The translations under genes were made by a program, and so were the position numbers. Under the pieces are notes generated by a model, which was given only the letters and a program-made list of their open reading frames with translations, was not told where the DNA came from and made no database searches. Shown in pieces: positions 61,692-64,000 of a stretch of DNA of 64,000 nt. The first letter of the stretch is position 1. Each line of letters begins with the position of its first letter. The DNA comes from an uncultured Parabacteroides sp. (GTDB taxonomy: Bacteria > Bacteroidota > Bacteroidia > Bacteroidales > Tannerellaceae): the NCBI GenBank assembly GCA_944325345.1, contig CALUZV010000004.1, positions 62,001-126,000 of the forward strand. The letters are read 5' to 3'.

Positions 61692-64000
61692 TTAAGCCTC
61701 TTCTTTCTTCTTTTTCTTATCATCGTTGCCATAACCGTACCCGTAGCCATACCCATAGCCGTAACCATAGCCATAACCGATACGCTTATGCTCGATACCA
61801 TTCAGGACGATAGCCAAATTCTTGAACTGTCCGCTCTGGTAGAGACGTTCCAACTCCGGCAGCTGGCGGCGGTCCAAGATACCGGCGCGGACGACGTAGA
61901 TAGTCAAGTCGGCAACGCGGTTTACAATCGGAGCATCGGCCACCACGCCCGCAGGGACATTATCCACGATGATATAATCGTAACGCTCGCGGAGTTCGGC
62001 GAACATCTGGTCCAAACGGTCGCTCAGCAACAACTCAGCCGGGTTGGGCGGAACCGGACCGGCCTGAATCATATCGAGACCTTCAACCAACTGGTCTTTC
62101 AAGATAATCTCGTCGATGGAAGCAACCTTATCCGAGAGGTAGTTCGTTGCACCCTTAGCCTTCGTATGGGTATGACCGGAAAGCGTACCCTTGCGAATAT
62201 CCAAATCGACGAGGACGACGCGCTTCTTCATCAAGACAAGGCTGGCAGCCAAGTTCGAGGAGACGAATGTCTTTCCGGCACCCGGATTCATGGAGGTGAA
62301 CATCACGACCTTCATATCCTTGGCACGGACACGCATGAAGTCCATGTTGGTGCGGATGATACGGAAAGCCTCGGAGACGGCATCGCGGCTGCCGCTGCGA
62401 ACCACCACCTTGCTCTTCTCCTTCTTGTCCTGAGCCGGAATCTCGCCCAAGAACGGGATGGTCGTCGCATCCTGAATTTCCTTCTTCGTATGTACCTTCG
62501 TATCCATACTCCATATCAACCAGATAACACCGGCCGGGATAGCACAACCCAAGATAAAGGCGGCGGCCAGAACGATGATTGACTTGGGAGAAACCGGGTC
62601 CACGCTACCCGTAGCCGGGTCGAGGATACGCGTATTACTTTCCGTGATAGCTTGTGAGAGGGCGTTCTCTTCACGCTTGTTCAACAAATAGAGGTAAAGT
62701 TCCTCTTTGATTTTCTGCTGACGCTCGACGGAGAGGACGTGCTTCTGCTGGGAAGGAACCGCTTCGATACGCTTCGTCAGCTGCTCTTCCTGGGCACGGA
62801 CATTGCGAATCTTGATTTCCAAACCCACAATCAGGTTGTCGATAGAACGGATGATGGTCTGCTTCATCGCACTCAGCGAATTGTTCAAATCCATCACGAC
62901 CGGGTTCTTGTTACTACTGTTGCTGATGAGCTTGTCGCGCTTCAACAAGGTCTCGTTGTATTCGGCAATCTGTTGTTCGACGCCGGCATCCGATATACCT
63001 GTGTTGGCAGGAATCAAGTCGGCGGCCTTCTGCGGGTCGTTCAGATATTCCTGGATATAGCGGGCAAGGCTCAACTGGTTTTCGAGGCTAAGCCCTTCCT
63101 TCTGATACATACTTGTGTTCTCCAAATACATACCCGTTTCAGAGGTAATATCGGTCAATTGGTTGGCCCGCTTAAACTCTTCGATGCTGGCATCCACGCT
63201 ACCCAATTCCTTCTCGATAATCACCAAACGGTCGGCGATGAAGTTAGAGGTATTGACCGTAACGCGGTTCTTGTCGTTGATAGCATCCTCGTTATAGACA
63301 GAAATCAACGTATTCAAGACATCTTCCGTACGGGAGATGGAGACATCCTGCAAAGTCAGGTTGATGATGGTTGCCGTCTTGGAAGCCAAGGCAGACTGCA
63401 AATCGGCCTGGTATTTCTCGACCACCTTCGCCATGTTAGACTTCCGCACCTTTATCGCTTCGTTATAATATAAATCGGTATAATATAAGCTCGGGACAAC
63501 CACCATGCGGCCGATAGGCGTATTGACGGTATCGTTCAAAGCGACTTTTTGCACCTCGTCATATTCTACTTCATCCCCTTCTTCATCCAATGCGACGAAA
63601 TCCGACAACTGGACTTCCTTATCCGAAAGCGGCGTTACCTTGAAAGAGAACGACTGGGCTTCTTCGACATCAGGGAAAGAAAGCACGACCGGCGACTCGC
63701 GATACAACTCGACCGTCCGCAACCCCTCTTTAATGGTATAGCTGACATCCAGATGCAAACGCTGAGCCACGATATGCATCAGACGGTAAGCCTTGAAAAC
63801 AATCACCTCGTTATCGACATTCCGCTGCACGCCGAACATATCCAAATCCGCAAAGCCGTAGGCATTCGCCATGCCAGCCCCGCCTTTCTGCTCATCCTTT
63901 ATTAATATAGAAGCCGTACGGGTATAAACCTTCGGCGCCCAAAGCAGATAGAGGCACGCCAAACCCAAGCAGGCGACGATAGACAAAGCGAACCACTTCC
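61692..64000 (-). CDS. Wzz-type polysaccharide co-polymerase/BY-kinase fusion, start outside the window
   Basis: The frame stays open to the window edge (KWFALSIV...), so the true start is beyond 64000. N-terminal membrane helix (SIVACLGLACLYLLW), Wzz periplasmic domain with a long coiled coil, second helix (IIVLAAAFILGCAIPAGVIWLIW), then a cytosolic tyrosine kinase: Walker A SMNPGAGKTF, Walker A' VVLVDLDIRKG, Walker B YDYIIVDNVP. The C-terminus is a run of eight Tyr-Gly pairs followed by a Lys/Glu tail, the autophosphorylation cluster. Controls chain length and export of capsule or exopolysaccharide. Confidence 0.95.
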   Translation of the reverse strand, partial: KWFALSIVACLGLACLYLLWAPKVYTRTASILIKDEQKGGAGMANAYGFADLDMFGVQRNVDNEVIVFKAYRLMHIVAQRLHLDVSYTIKEGLRTVELYRESPVVLSFPDVEEAQSFSFKVTPLSDKEVQLSDFVALDEEGDEVEYDEVQKVALNDTVNTPIGRMVVVPSLYYTDLYYNEAIKVRKSNMAKVVEKYQADLQSALASKTATIINLTLQDVSISRTEDVLNTLISVYNEDAINDKNRVTVNTSNFIADRLVIIEKELGSVDASIEEFKRANQLTDITSETGMYLENTSMYQKEGLSLENQLSLARYIQEYLNDPQKAADLIPANTGISDAGVEQQIAEYNETLLKRDKLISNSSNKNPVVMDLNNSLSAMKQTIIRSIDNLIVGLEIKIRNVRAQEEQLTKRIEAVPSQQKHVLSVERQQKIKEELYLYLLNKREENALSQAITESNTRILDPATGSVDPVSPKSIIVLAAAFILGCAIPAGVIWLIWSMDTKVHTKKEIQDATTIPFLGEIPAQDKKEKSKVVVRSGSRDAVSEAFRIIRTNMDFMRVRAKDMKVVMFTSMNPGAGKTFVSSNLAASLVLMKKRVVLVDLDIRKGTLSGHTHTKAKGATNYLSDKVASIDEIILKDQLVEGLDMIQAGPVPPNPAELLLSDRLDQMFAELRERYDYIIVDNVPAGVVADAPIVNRVADLTIYVVRAGILDRRQLPELERLYQSGQFKNLAIVLNGIEHKRIGYGYGYGYGYGYGYGYGNDDKKKKKEEA

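Noticed and set aside
1..64000. tRNA, rRNA, insertion sequences and prophage genes
   Set aside because: No T-loop GTTCGA-type words in a tRNA context, no rRNA-like stretches, transposases or integrases were recognised by eye; a covariance-model scan was not possible.

Overview
The window comes from a Bacteroidota chromosome, most likely order Bacteroidales. The evidence is: promoters of the TAnnTTTG type in place of -35/-10 boxes; a long SecA (1128 aa); a PG_1098-type THUMP methyltransferase; the thrA / phosphoglycerate-mutase-like / thrC cluster; DUF5686, DUF4105 and DUF6057 proteins; FtsX-type double permeases; and a Wzz/BY-kinase with its PHP phosphatase. The high GC content and gene set would fit a Tannerella-like member of the Porphyromonadaceae/Tannerellaceae, but the genus is an inference. 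I see no rRNA, tRNA, prophage, insertion sequence or cas gene.

Layout. 1-13.3 kb is housekeeping: the end of rseP, proS, a threonine block (thrC, homoserine-kinase-like apgM, thrA, all on the minus strand), a THUMP methyltransferase, a DUF3592 protein, an AspT-type transporter and a C11 (clostripain) lipoprotein. 13.8-24.7 kb holds an MBL hydrolase, a DUF4105 protein, a degenerate alkaline phosphatase, secA, an unknown cytosolic protein and clpB. 25-31.5 kb holds an unknown protein ending in a sliding-clamp-binding motif, a DUF5686 outer-membrane protein, an NhaC antiporter and purT. 31.9-37.3 kb is a small glycan-degradation pair (GH2 and GH5 lipoproteins). 37.4-42.2 kb has two FtsX/MacB-type permeases behind a sigma-54-type promoter with two upstream dyads. 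42.5-50.5 kb has an AT-rich beta-propeller lipoprotein, several very small membrane proteins (two of only 34 aa), menA, a DUF1349 protein and a cyclophilin-cyclophilin-MATE operon. 50.6-56.4 kb is an envelope operon (LysM/PBP-like protein, beta-barrel, DUF6057 membrane protein, heme-motif PD40 lipoprotein). 56.7-59.3 kb is an NtrC-type response regulator with its histidine kinase. 59.4-64 kb has an Nramp transporter, a CpsB-type phosphatase and a capsular BY-kinase cut by the window edge.

The most striking feature is not a gene. Almost every sizeable intergenic gap carries a tandem array of an imperfect or perfect palindrome. Each array has its own sequence, found only there, yet the period is nearly constant: 40-43 bp in ten arrays, exactly 42 bp throughout in four of them, with one array at exactly 23 bp, one at 22 bp and one degenerate. 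The longest has ten copies at exactly 42 bp (46746-47139). A shared period without shared sequence, confined to gene borders, is what most deserves follow-up.

Two sigma-54-like promoters (clpB and the FtsX permease pair) lie in the same window as a sigma-54 response regulator and kinase, which suggests, without proving, a local regulatory link.
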